From CAVQZC01 sp963718315 (GTDB taxonomy: Bacteria; Actinomycetota; Thermoleophilia; Gaiellales; JAICJC01): DNA of 64,000 bases. A program made the translations under genes and the position numbers. Below the pieces are notes generated by a model that had not been told where the DNA came from, did not search any database, and worked only from the letters and a program-made list of their open reading frames with translations. The DNA lies in contig CAVQZC010000007.1 in the NCBI GenBank assembly GCA_963718315.1, positions 930,001 to 994,000 of the forward strand, written 5' to 3'. Position 1 is the stretch's first letter, and each line of letters opens with the position of its first letter. This document shows, one piece after another, positions 48,601-59,823 of the stretch.

Positions 48601-48767
48601 GCGAGTCGCCCGAGCTGCTCGCCGACGCTCTGCTGACCCGGGCGGCGACGACCGAGTCGCTCGACGACGCCGACGAGGCGGCGGCGCTGTACATGGCGAA
48701 GGGCCACACCGTCGGCCTGGCGCTCGCGCAGAAGGCTGCCGGCGCGCTCGCCGGCCGAAGCGCCTGA
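45678..48767 (+). CDS. Adenylate/guanylate cyclase with AAA ATPase and TPR-like region
   Basis: 1029 residues. An N-terminal zinc ribbon (Cys4, 7, 18, 21) precedes a class III cyclase domain (VLFCDVTGSTEMGERLD, GTLEKYIGDALMAVFG, GDMVNAAARLE), then an AAA/STAND-type ATPase with Walker A GAAGIGKSRL and Walker B VVVEDIHWAEP, then a long helical repeat region. This architecture is common in actinobacteria and other soil bacteria as a signalling protein. GTG 45678 begins the zinc ribbon. It is divergent from the radical SAM cassette. Confidence 0.9.
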   Translation: MATCTACGEHNGADSRFCSACGARLPGKAAAEVRKTVSVLFCDVTGSTEMGERLDAETMHQVLSRHFDVAREIVEAHEGTLEKYIGDALMAVFGVPTLHEDDALRAVRAAADMRDALPGLNAGLAATWGVELQTRTGIATGEVISADPSDGRLVSGDMVNAAARLEQAADPGEILVDEATYELVSGAVSVGDAHTVQARGKRHGLLVRSLLGVDPAAEAVPRSFDVGIVGRKRELAQLRDAYDRAVADRACQLFTLLGAAGIGKSRLGAEFIHGLPAGSIALVGRCLPYGEGITYWPVARIVRSLVEQEGELREILAATPDGELVERLIAGTIGERQSSAQREETFWAVRRLFEAAGARRPLVVVVEDIHWAEPTLLDLIEHLADWVRDTPIMLLCLARPELLDSRGTWGGGKLNATAALLEPLGEDEGQALIDLHLAALPVAGVDAGTRRRMLEVAGGNPLFLEQLVAAASETGRLPDRIPASVNALIAARLDQLAPEERRALELAAVIGKVFSGLAVRDLAAPGGNGELEAALGQLVRKDLIRPSKLDMPGSDGYRFRHILIRDVAYQRISKQARAELHERFADWIEARGETGAEHADIAGYHLEQALVMRRELGRSDSERPDLALRAGERLAVAGARARATWDLPAARSLLERAAGVLTDFPEQRLSAMLDLADTTRLAGDEQRAAVILDEVLLAAGEQHDPRLEARAALARATQFGESSGGWDEVERVALGAIEVFERESDEQGLAAAWSRIAWVHQSRAHYARAMDALEVALRHARSAELVTEELPIVANLCVTLWMGPLPAGRAIERCTTLREQIGERHPLVGAFVAAPLGVLQALAGTPNEGRATLAAARATIADMHSGEPVAALLRFSGQVELLDGQPAAAEPFLLESAEHYRSIGHLGGECDVAAALSLAMRMQGREGDAATWANRSRETAVADDRNNQIAWRLAVASANGDADAAGEAVEIARACESPELLADALLTRAATTESLDDADEAAALYMAKGHTVGLALAQKAAGALAGRSA

Positions 48768-48769
48768 CG

Positions 48770-49412
48770 GTGGAACTCGTTCCCGTCAGCGATGCCGACG
48801 AGGCCGGAGCCATGCTCGGCCGGACGTTCGACGACGACCCGTTCGCGGTCTACGCACTGCCGGACGCTGAGACGCGCGCAGCCGCCGCTGGCGGAGGTGT
48901 TCGCCTGGAACGTCCGGTACGGCCAGACGTACGGCCACGCCCTGCGGACGCCGGGAAGGCTGGACGGCGTCGTCGTCCTGCTGCCGCCTTCGCCCGAGCA
49001 CTTCTCCGACGAGCGGCTGGCCGCGACCGGCTACGACCGGATTGGCAGCACGATGCACACCGAGGCGTGGCCAGGTTTCCATCAGCGCAACCGGAAGGTT
49101 CTCGGTCACTGCGACGAGGCGATCCACGCCGTTGTCCCCAAGGACGACTGGTGCCTGGACGTGATCGGGGTTGACCGCGACCGCCGCGACGAGGGCCTGG
49201 GCAGCGCGCTGATCGGCGCCGCGCACCACATTGTGGACCGCGAGTCGGCCGGCACCTACCTGCTCACCTTCCGGCGCGGCAACCTCCCGTTCTATGAGCG
49301 CAATGGCTACGAGGTCGTGGTCGCAGACGTCGAGCCCAGCTCCGGCCTGGAGTTCTGGGGCATGCACCGGCCACGGCGTCCCCGGAAGGTTCGCAAGCCA
49401 CGTCCCGCATAG
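48770..49412 (+). CDS. GNAT acetyltransferase (one frameshift)
   Basis: About 213 residues when bridged. It begins VELVPVSDADEAGAMLGRTF; an extra G near 48886 shifts the frame before LAEVFAWNVRYGQTYGHA. The acetyl-CoA region is LDVIGVDRDRRDEGLGSAL and the C-terminal NLPFYERNGYEVV is typical. The substrate is unknown. It starts three bases after the cyclase stop, so the two are probably co-transcribed. Confidence 0.8.
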
Positions 49413-49616
49413 CACCCGCCGGCCGGGGTGTCACAGGTCGACCGCGGACTGTCTCGGAACTCATGGGATAACCAAATGGCAAGCGAACGAGCGCCAAGTG
49501 GCACACCCTGCAACCCAGCATTTCGAGCCGGATCTCAGCCCAAAGGGCCGAGGCCGAACCCGGCTCCCCGCGCGCCGAAAGGCGCGACGCCAGGGTGGTC
49601 AGACAGCCAGGAGCGG
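49413..49616. other. Structured intergenic region between GNAT and mreB
   Basis: Non-coding gap of 204 bases. A hairpin CACCC/GGGTG follows the GNAT stop. Further on, GAGCCGG (49525-49531) pairs with CCGGCTC (49560-49566) around an inner GCCC/GGGC stem, and CGCGCC-GAAA-GGCGCG (49571-49586) is a tight tetraloop hairpin. No known RNA family is recognised. Confidence 0.5.
49571..49586 (-). terminator. Terminator-like hairpin after mreB
   Basis: Perfect 6-base stem CGCGCC/GGCGCG closed by a tetraloop, about 30 bases beyond the mreB stop on the minus strand. It would end mreB transcription before the inserted block. Confidence 0.45.
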
Positions 49617-50693
<1,077 letters not shown>

Positions 50694-50737
50694 CTCGTGG
50701 TTAAGGCTGCAAATACAGGACTTAGGGCCGGGCGATT

Positions 50738-51311
50738 CTAGCAGCCGACCGGGGGCGACACTTCACGCACGGCATCGATCAGGGCGGTCACCGGCAGGCC
50801 GACGACGTTGGTGTAGTCGCCCTCGATCGCGGTGACGAGCGCGGCGCCCGACCCCTGGATCGCGTAGCTCCCGGCCCGCTCCCGCCACTCGCCGCTGGAC
50901 AGGTACCACCCGAGCTCGGCGTCGTCGAGCTCCCGGATGGTGACGCGGGTCGAGCAGGTGTGGACGTGCTCGGCCGCCCCCACCCGGAGGCAGAGGCCGG
51001 AGTGCACCACGTGCGTCCGGCCCGCCAGCCGGCGGAGCATCCGCTCGGCGTCGGCGGCGTCGGCAGGCTTCCCCAGGCTGAGGCCGTCGATGGCAACGGT
51101 CGTGTCGACGCCGAGGACGTAGAGGCCCTCGACGGCACGCGCCTTGCCCACCGCGTGCGTCACGACCAGCTCCTCCGCGGGCACGTCGAGCGAGTCGTCC
51201 TCGACGTAGTCCGGCGTCACCACGCGTGAACGCCACCCCGAGCTGCTCGAGGATCGCCCGCCGCTGCGGGGAGCGCGACGCGAGCGTCAGCGGCGAGACC
51301 CGTTCGAACAG
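50738..51311 (-). CDS. maf: Maf family nucleotide pyrophosphatase (one frameshift)
   Basis: About 191 residues. Maf proteins hydrolyse non-canonical nucleoside triphosphates. The N-terminus LTLASRSPQRRAILEQLGVAF carries the SxR substrate motif; the frame moves +1 near 51228 before VTPDYVEDDSLD. The rest has VLGVDTTVAIDG, AGSYAIQGSGAAL and NVVGLPV. No ATG or GTG opens the first frame after the ndk stop; CTG 51311 is a guess. It lies between ndk and mreB as in other actinobacteria. Confidence 0.85.
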
Positions 51312-51313
51312 CG

Positions 51314-51736
51314 CTAGACCAGCTCGTCGGGCGAGAAGTAGATGGCGATCTCGCGCTCCGCGCTGGCCACCGAGTCCGACCCGTGCACCACGTTCTCGCC
51401 CAGCTCCAGCGCGTAGTCCCCGCGGATCGTTCCCGGCGCGGAGTCGAGCGGGTTGGTCGCACCCATCATCGTGCGCACCGTCGAGACCGCCGCCAGGCCC
51501 TCGAGCACCATCGCCACCGCCGGGCCGGAGCGGATGAACTCGATCAACCCCGGATAGAACGGCTTGCCTTCGTGCTCCGCATAGTGGCTGCCCGCCTGCT
51601 CCCCGCTGACGCGGATCAGCTTCATCCCTCGCACCACGAAGCCGCGGCGCTCGAACCGCTGCACGACCTCGCCGGTCAGGCGGCGGGCGACGGCATCGGG
51701 CTTGATCATCACGAAGGTGCGCTCGGTCTCAGGCAC
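51314..51736 (-). CDS. ndk: Nucleoside diphosphate kinase
   Basis: 140 residues, normal length. It moves the gamma phosphate between nucleoside tri- and diphosphates. TFVMIKPDAVARRLTGEVV opens the domain, and the phosphohistidine is in NVVHGSDSV. GTG 51736. It keeps the folC-ndk-maf-mreB order, with one small zinc-ribbon gene inserted upstream. Confidence 0.97.
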   Translation of the reverse strand: MPETERTFVMIKPDAVARRLTGEVVQRFERRGFVVRGMKLIRVSGEQAGSHYAEHEGKPFYPGLIEFIRSGPAVAMVLEGLAAVSTVRTMMGATNPLDSAPGTIRGDYALELGENVVHGSDSVASAEREIAIYFSPDELV

Positions 51737-51774
51737 GGTCGTGCTCCTCGGGTCGTTGGCGCCCGGAGTCTGAA

Positions 51775-52344
51775 TCAGGCTTCGTACGTCGAGCGCTGCG
51801 TGACCGGGTCACGCGACGAGCGCGACGACACCACCGGCGGGGCCTCGAGCGGACTGCTGGGCACGGCGGTCTCGCAGTACGGGCACAGCCGCCAGTCGGC
51901 ATCGAGCGGGCTCTTGCACCGCCGGCAGGCCTCCTTCAGCTTCGTGCCGCAGTGCGGGCACGACAGGAAGCCGGGCTCGGTGGCGTTGCGGCAGTACGGG
52001 CACACCTGGTCGGCGCCCAGCCGGCGCTCCATCGCCCGGATCTCCAGCTCGCGCTCGTGCACGTCGGCGAGATACTCCGGCGGGCGCAGGATGATGTACA
52101 CCAGCACGCCCAACGGGCCGAACAGCACGGCTGTGAGCGTGCACACCCAGACGATCACGTCGTCGGCGATCCGGCGCCTCGCGTCCTTCCAGGTCCACAC
52201 CGCGAGGGCCAGCCAGAGCGCGACCACGAAGACGATCCCGATCCTCTCGATGGCCGTGAAGGTGCCTGAGCTGAAGAACCCGCTCACGCCCGAAAGCGGG
52301 GTCGACGAGGTGTCAGTTGAGGTTGCGGTAAAGAAAATGGGCAC
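51775..52344 (-). CDS. Membrane protein with double zinc ribbon
   Basis: 189 residues. Two hydrophobic helices (IGIVFVVALWLALAVWTW and VWVCTLTAVLFGPLGVLVYI) are followed by a cytoplasmic tail with four CxxC pairs (CPYC, CPHC, CRRC, CPYC), a double zinc ribbon. The last 25 residues are Ser/Pro-rich. Function unknown. It is located between folC and ndk in the growth block. Confidence 0.8.
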   Translation of the reverse strand: MPIFFTATSTDTSSTPLSGVSGFFSSGTFTAIERIGIVFVVALWLALAVWTWKDARRRIADDVIVWVCTLTAVLFGPLGVLVYIILRPPEYLADVHERELEIRAMERRLGADQVCPYCRNATEPGFLSCPHCGTKLKEACRRCKSPLDADWRLCPYCETAVPSSPLEAPPVVSSRSSRDPVTQRSTYEA

Positions 52345-52376
52345 CGGTACCTAGCTCAGTGTACGGGGATCGACGG

Positions 52377-53486
52377 TCAGACCGCAATCGAGAGGTCGTG
52401 AAGGAGGTACAGAGATCCACATACGACGACGACTCCGTCATCTCCTGCAAGCTCGTGCGCACGCTGCAGCGCGGCGTGCGGATCGGCCTCGGCGATTCCG
52501 CCCGTCAGCCGTGCGAGCTCGTCGGCGGGAAGGCTGCCCCGATGGGAGCTGGCGGTCGCCACGACGACCGGGCAGACCGTGTGCAGGAGGGCGAGCATCG
52601 TCCCCACGTCCTTGTCGCGCTGGGCGCCGAAGACCGCGACCGCCGTGCGCCCGCCCAGCAGGGGCGGAAGCTCGGCGACCAGTCGCTGCATGCCCGCCGG
52701 GTTGTGAGCGCCGTCCCAGATTTCGAGCCGGCCCTCGTCCCTGACCTCCAGCCGCCCGGCGACCGCGAGCTCCTGGATCGTGGCCGGGTCGACGGGCCGC
52801 CCGAGGAGCGCCTCCACCGCCGCCACCGCCACCGCCCGGTTCTGGTCCTGGTAGGTGCCGTGGTGGGAGACGATGCGCACGGCGGCCGCCTGCGGCACCA
52901 GATCCTCCCAGCCCGGCTCTCCCATCACCACCACCCCGCCGGCCGGAACGACCGCGAGCTTCTCCCGGGCGATCGCCTGCCGCGTGTCACCGAGCAGCTC
53001 CGTGTGCTCCAGCGATACGTTGGTCAGTACCTGCACCCGCGACCTGGGCAGCACGTTGGTCGCGTCCAGCCGTCCGCCGAGACCGGCCTCGACCACCGCC
53101 ACCTCCACGCCGGCGTCGGCGAATGCCCGGAACGCAGCTCCGGTCAGCGCCTCGAACTGGGTGACGCTGTCGCCGACCGCCGATCGCACGGCGAGCACCG
53201 CCGACTCGTAGGCGTCCGCCGAGACGGTCTCGCCGCCGACCCGGATCCGCTCGGCGAACGTCGTCAGGTGAGGCGACAGGTAGGCGCCCGTTGCCACCCC
53301 TTCCGCCAGCAGCAGCGCCTCGCAGAAGCGGACAGTCGACGACTTCCCGTTGCTCCCGACCACGTGGATGGCGTCGAATCGCTCCTCGGGGCTACCCAGC
53401 GCGGCGAGCAGGCTGCGCATGCGGTCGAGCCCGAACCGCATGCCCATCAGCTCGAGCGACTCGATGTAGCGCTCAGCCTCGGTCAC
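52377..53486 (-). CDS. folC: Folylpolyglutamate/dihydrofolate synthase
   Basis: 369 residues. Adds glutamate to folates. ATP loop VVGSNGKSSTVRF (canonical GTNGKGS has Ser in place of one Gly), VVEAGLGGRLDATNVLP, SLEHTELLGDT and WDGAHNPAGM are diagnostic. GTG 53486 overlaps the valS stop (GTGA), the standard valS-folC coupling. The frame is open much further upstream inside valS, which I treat as read-through. Confidence 0.93.
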   Translation of the reverse strand: MTEAERYIESLELMGMRFGLDRMRSLLAALGSPEERFDAIHVVGSNGKSSTVRFCEALLLAEGVATGAYLSPHLTTFAERIRVGGETVSADAYESAVLAVRSAVGDSVTQFEALTGAAFRAFADAGVEVAVVEAGLGGRLDATNVLPRSRVQVLTNVSLEHTELLGDTRQAIAREKLAVVPAGGVVVMGEPGWEDLVPQAAAVRIVSHHGTYQDQNRAVAVAAVEALLGRPVDPATIQELAVAGRLEVRDEGRLEIWDGAHNPAGMQRLVAELPPLLGGRTAVAVFGAQRDKDVGTMLALLHTVCPVVVATASSHRGSLPADELARLTGGIAEADPHAALQRAHELAGDDGVVVVCGSLYLLHDLSIAV

Positions 53487-56021
53487 AGCGCGAGTTGGGC
53501 AAGCCGACGCTCGAGCTCGTCGCGCTCTGCGCCGTAGCGCGCCACCTTCTCGCGCTCGGCTTCGACCACCGCCGCCGGCGCGCGGCCGGTGAATCCATCG
53601 TTGGCGAGCTTGGCGGCCGCCCGGTCGTGCTCGGCACGCGCCGCTTCCAGCCGCTCGCGCAGGGCGGAGGCCACCGCGGCGGGATCGGCCTCGGGCGCAC
53701 TCAGTTCGGCGCGCTCGCCTTCGTGCACCTCGACGCCGCGCACCCGGCTGACCAGGCGGTGGAGGGCGAAGCCGGGCGGCAGCGCAACGACCGTCCCGGG
53801 GGCGTCGGCGGCGCTGCGGCGCACGTCCGACAAGAAGGCCAGCTCCCGTTCCATCGCGGCCTCCGCCGCGGGGTCCGCATCCTGCTCGTCGACAGGCGGC
53901 GCCGGCGCGAGCATCAGCAGGCCCTCCGCGCCCGGTACGAACCTCCAGATCTCCTCGGTCACGAACGGCAGGATGGGATGGGAGAGGCGCAGCAGCCGGT
54001 CGAGCACGTGCAGGAGCATCCCCGAGACCTCGCGCTCTCCCGCCGCCTGGCGGAGCTTGGCGTCCTCGATGTAGGTGTCGCAGAAGTCGTTCCAGATCAA
54101 CGGGTACAGCTCCTTGACCGCGGCTGCGAAGTCGTAGCGGTCGAGCTGGCGCTGCACCTCGGCCGTCACCGTCGCCAGCCGCGACAACATCCAGCGGTCG
54201 ACCGGATCGGACCTGCTGGGTGCCGCCTCGACGTCGCCGTCCAGCGAGAGGAGGACGAACCGGGACGCGTTCCACAGCTTGTTGGCGAGCTTGCCGCCCT
54301 CCTCCAGCATCCCCTCGGCGAACCGCACGTCCTGGGTCGACGACATCTTCAGCAGCCCGTACCTGGTGGCGTCGGCGCCGTAGCGCTCGATCAGCTCGAG
54401 AGGGTTGATGCCGGTGCCCAGCGACTTCGACATCCGGCGGCCGTCGGGCGCCTGGATGATCGACGTGATGTAGACGTCGCTGAACGGGATCTCACCCATG
54501 AACTCGATCCCCATCATCAGCATCCGCGCCACCCACAGGTTGATGATGTCGCGCGCGGTGACGAGGACGTGCCCCGGGTAGAACGCCTTCAGCCGCTCCG
54601 TCTCCTCCGGCCAGCCGAGGGTGGCGAACGGCCACAGCGCCGACGAGAACCACGTGTCCAGGATGTCGGGGTCGCGCTCCAGGTCGGACGACCCGCACTC
54701 GGCGCATGCGCTGGGAGCGTCCACGGCCGCTGTGCGGTGACCGTCCGGGCAGTACCAGACAGGGATCTGGTGCCCCCACCAGAGCTGGCGCGACACGCAC
54801 CACGGGCGGATGTTGTCCATCCAGTCGAAGTAGATGTTCTCCTGATTCTTGGGTGTGAAGCGCACCTTCCCTGACCGCACCGCGTCGTTGGCCGGCGCGG
54901 CCAGCCCCTCCATCTCCATGAACCACTGGAGCAGGATCAGGGGCTCGATCCGGTCACCCGACCGGTCGCAGTGGCCGACCTCGTGCTCGAGTGGCTCCTC
55001 GCCCTTCAGCAGGTCGCCGGCGAACAGCGCGTCCACCACCTTCTGCCGCGCCTCGGCGGCGGCCATGCCCGCGAACTCGCCTGCGTTGGCGTTCATCCGG
55101 CCGTCGGTGCCGATCACGGTGATCTCGGGCAGGCCGTGCTGGCGGCCGATCTCGAAGTCGTTTGGATCGTGGCCGGGCGTGATCTTGAGCGCACCGGTGC
55201 CGAACTCGGGCTTCACGTACTCGTCGGCGATGATCGGCACCTCGCGCTCGACCAGCGGGACGATCGCCGTCTTGCCGATCAGGTGCGCGTAGCGCTTGTC
55301 GTCCGGGTGCACCGCGACCGCCGTGTCCGCCAGGATCGTTTCCGGCCGCACGGTCGCCACGGTGATGTGGTCGTTGGTTCCGGCGATCGCGTAGCGGACC
55401 TCGTACAGCGGGTCGACGGCGTGCTCGTAGCGGACCTCGAGATCGGACACGGTCGAGCCGCAGCCCGGGCACCAGTTCACGATCCGGTTGTCGCGGTAGA
55501 TCAGGCCCTTGTCGTACAGGCGGACGAACATCTCCATCACGGCCCGCACGTATCCGTCGTCCATCGTGAAGCGCTCGTGCTGGTAGTCGAGCGAGCATCC
55601 CAGCCGCTTGAACTGCTGGATGATGGTGGCGCCCGTCTCGGCCCGCCACTTCCAGACCCGCTCCAGGAACCGCTCGCGGCCCAGCTCGATGCCGGGTGGT
55701 GCCCTCGGCACGCAGCTGCTTCTCGATCACCGTGTGCACGGCGATCGACGCGTGGTCGGTGCCGCAGATCCACAGCGTGCGCCGCCCCGCCATCCGCTGG
55801 CGCCGCATCAGCGTGTCCTGGATCGTCCCGTTGAGGGCATGCCCCATGTGCAGCTCGCCGGTCACGTTCGGCGGCGGGAGCGCGATCACGAACGGGTCGC
55901 CCGGGCCGTGCGGGTCGGCGTCGAAGTCGCCCGTCGCCTCTTCCCACTCCGCGAACAGGCGCGGCTCCACCGTCGCCGGCTCGAACCGTGTGCGCTGCCT
56001 GAGCTCGTCCTGGGTTGCCAT
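53483..56021 (-). CDS. valS: Valine--tRNA ligase (one frameshift)
   Basis: About 846 residues, class I synthetase. HIGH-type HMGH is in PNVTGELHMGHALN and the KMSKS-type motif is RRMSKSLGTG. The editing domain and a C-terminal coiled coil (AAVVEAEREKVARYGAERDE) are present. The frame shifts +1 near 55703, where an extra C follows EGTT and before GIELGRERFLERVWKW. The gene must work in the cell, so this is almost certainly an error in the sequence. ATG 56021. Confidence 0.93.
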
Positions 56022-56056
56022 CACGCGGATCTTACTGAGGGGGGTACCGTTGACCG

Positions 56057-56831
56057 GTGCGACAGGTATGGCTCAGCCACGGTGCGGTCGCCGCGGCCAT
56101 CGCGATCACCCACCACAGGCTGCCGGCCGACCGGCTCTACAACACGCGAGGGGGCTGGTGGTCGCGGACGGCGGTCTTCGGGTGCTACCCGACCGCGCTG
56201 GCGGCCATCGCGACGCTGCCCCTGTCGCATCGCCGGCGCATGGCGCTGGTCGCGCTCCCGCTGTGTGCGAGCGTCGCGCTGCCCGGGATGGTCGACGAGG
56301 AGCGACTCGACGCCCGGCCGCGTAACGCACCGGCGCTGGCCGGCGTCGCCCTCGCGCTGCTGGCCGCCGACCCGCGGGCCACGGGCCCGCCTCCCTCCCG
56401 CACCGAGCTGCTGGCAGGCGTCGCGTTGCTTGTTCTGGCGACGCCGTGGCTGCTTGCGGAGGCGGGCGTGCAGACGCGCGGCATGGCGGCTCCGTCGCCC
56501 GGGGAGCCGGGGGTCGACCGCGTCCACGTCGGCCACCACGAGGGGCTCGACGGCGTCCTGCTCGCGCTCGACGGAATGGCGCTGGGACGGGCGCCGCGGG
56601 GTCGGCTTCACGCCGCCTACCTCGCGCTGATGACCAGCTACGGAGTCGCCGTGGCCGTGCAGGACGCGTGGAACGAGCAGCTCGTCAAACGCGGGCTGGT
56701 GCCCGGGCCGGCTGCCGCCCGTCCACCGGCCGGCTGCCAACCGCGGCTGGGCAGCGATCGCAGCCGGCACGCTGGCCACCTACCGGATCTTCACCCGAAT
56801 GAACCCGGCACGTAGCACGCCAATGCGGTAG
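56057..56831 (+). CDS. Polytopic membrane protein of unknown function (one frameshift)
   Basis: About 258 residues. Several hydrophobic segments (LAAIATLPLSH, MALVALPLCASVALPG, APALAGVALALLAAD, LLAGVALLVLATPWLLAEAG) and a polar motif HVGHHEGLDGVLLALDGMAL. Near 56735 the frame moves +1 and the protein ends NRGWAAIAAGTLATYRIFTR plus about nine residues, at TAG 56831; unbridged it stops at 56815. Not recognised. Divergent from valS and outside the usual growth-block order. Confidence 0.65.
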
Positions 56832-56866
56832 CTTCATGCTGTCGTTCCTACAAAATGGGGGTACTG

Positions 56867-57892
56867 ATGAAGCTGCGTCACGCAATCGTGGCGGCCATCT
56901 GCGGCAGTGCACTGGTGCTGGCTGCCGCCCCGGGAGCACAGGCGCACGTCGCACGGAACGCGACGGCCGACTCCGTTCCCGCGTTTGGCAACGTCTTCGT
57001 GATCATCGGCGAGAACACGACCTACGGCGAGCTGACGAAGTACACGGCGCCGTACGTCCGCGAGCACGCTGGAGCCGAAGTCGGCAGTGCTGACCACCTA
57101 CTTCGCGCTCACGCACAACTCGACTGGCGAACTACGTCGCCCTGATGTCCGGTCAGTACACGCACTGCGAGCAGGTCGACGACCCGCCGACCATCTGCCA
57201 CCAGGCGGTCGACAACCTGTTCACGCCAGCTGGACGAGGCCGGCGTCAGCTGGCACGAGTGGATGGAGTCGGCGAACCGGCCGTGCGACATCGGCGAACT
57301 CGGGCAGCGACTCGGGCTCTGAACAAGTACCGGGTCAAGCACAACCCGGCCGTGTACTTCGGCAAGGTCGAGGGCGCCGGCCACCAGTGGTCGGCCGACC
57401 AACCCGTCGCCGGAGTGCCTGGCCAACGTCGTGCCCGACCGGCGGGACCGGTCCGAACGACACGTCGGCGTTCGACGCCGGCACTGGCCAGCGGTGACGT
57501 GCCGCAGTTCAACCTGATCGTCCCCAACGAGTGCGAGGACAGCCACGACGACTGCGCGCCGTTCGGGGCCGGACAACGGGCGCGTCGACCAGTTCGACCA
57601 GTTCCTGCGCCCGCGAGGTGCCGAAGATCGAGGCCTCGCCGGCGTACACGTCGAACAGCGCCATCCTCGTCGCTCTGGGACGAGGCCGAACGCTGAGGGC
57701 CTCTCCGGAGATCCCCAGTACGGCGGCGGCAACGTGCATGTGGATCATGGACAGCCCGCTCGTCAGCCCGGGCCACTACAGCGGTCTCACGCAACCACTA
57801 CAGCACGCTGCAGATGCTGGAGGACGGCTACGGCCTGCCGCACATCGCGGGCGCGACGACGGCGCAACCCGATCCCCGCGATCTGGAAGTAG
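56867..57892 (+). pseudogene. Acid phosphatase/phosphoesterase, frame broken many times
   Basis: Secreted phosphoesterase of the AcpA/PlcC-like family. Signal peptide MKLRHAIVAAICGSALVLAA, then NVFVIIGENTTYGELTKY. The remaining family segments are found one after another but in changing frames: YFALTHNST, NYVALMSGQYTHCEQVDD, GVSWHEWMES, FNLIVPNECEDSHDDC, REVPKIEASPAYTSNSAIL, WIMDSPLVSPGHYSGLT. I count about a dozen shifts, each +1. The gene is complete in length, so this may be poor sequence rather than true decay. Confidence 0.75.
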
Positions 57893-57902
57893 GCAACGCT
57901 CA

Positions 57903-57936
57903 GGCGGCCCCGGCGCCTGGTGGCGCCGGGGCCGCC
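57903..57936. terminator. Strong bidirectional terminator hairpin
   Basis: Perfect 15-base stem GGCGGCCCCGGCGCC / GGCGCCGGGGCCGCC with a TGGT loop, between the convergent ends of the phosphatase gene and clpX. Confidence 0.75.
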
Positions 57937-57939
57937 GGT

Positions 57940-59220
<1,281 letters not shown>

Positions 59221-59229
59221 CAGCTGGGC

Positions 59230-59814
59230 CTAGTGATGCGCGATCACGCGGTCGATGATCCCGTACTCGGTCGCCTCTTCGGCGGACATGAAGTAGTCGC
59301 GCTCCGTGTCCTTGGTGACCTTCTCGAGTGACTGGCCGGTGTGGTCGGCGATGATCTGATCGAGCCGCTTGCGGATGTCGATGATCTCCCGGGCGTGGAT
59401 CTCGATGTCGGTCGCCTGTCCCTGGAAGCCGGACGAAACCTGGTGGATCAGCACCTTCGCGTTGGGCAGCGCCATCCGCTTGCCCTTCGCACCGCCGGCC
59501 AGCAGCAGCGCGCCCATGCTCATCGCGATGCCGACGCAGATCGTCTGCACGTCGGGCTTGACGAACTGCATCGTGTCGTAGATCGCCAGGCCGGCATAGA
59601 CGCTTCCACCCGGAGAGTTGACGTAGATCGAGATGTCCTTGTCGGGATCCTCGGACTCGAGATGCAGGAGCTGCGCCACGATCAAGTTCGCGATCTGGTC
59701 GTCGACCGGTGTGCCGAGAAAGATGATGCGCTCGTTCAGCAGCCGCGAGTAGATATCGAAGGAACGTTCTCCTCGAGACGTCTGCTCGATGACCATCGGA
59801 ATCAGTGGGCTCAC
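59230..59814 (-). CDS. clpP: ATP-dependent Clp protease proteolytic subunit ClpP
   Basis: 194 residues. Catalytic Ser in GIAMSMGALLL, His in VLIHQVSSG, Asp in the DIRKRLDQII region. Serine protease barrel of the Clp machine. Most actinobacteria with this order have two clpP genes in tandem; only one is here. It ends nine bases before clpX and starts nine bases after tig. Confidence 0.97.
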   Translation of the reverse strand: MSPLIPMVIEQTSRGERSFDIYSRLLNERIIFLGTPVDDQIANLIVAQLLHLESEDPDKDISIYVNSPGGSVYAGLAIYDTMQFVKPDVQTICVGIAMSMGALLLAGGAKGKRMALPNAKVLIHQVSSGFQGQATDIEIHAREIIDIRKRLDQIIADHTGQSLEKVTKDTERDYFMSAEEATEYGIIDRVIAHH

Positions 59815-59823
59815 TCGCGCTCC

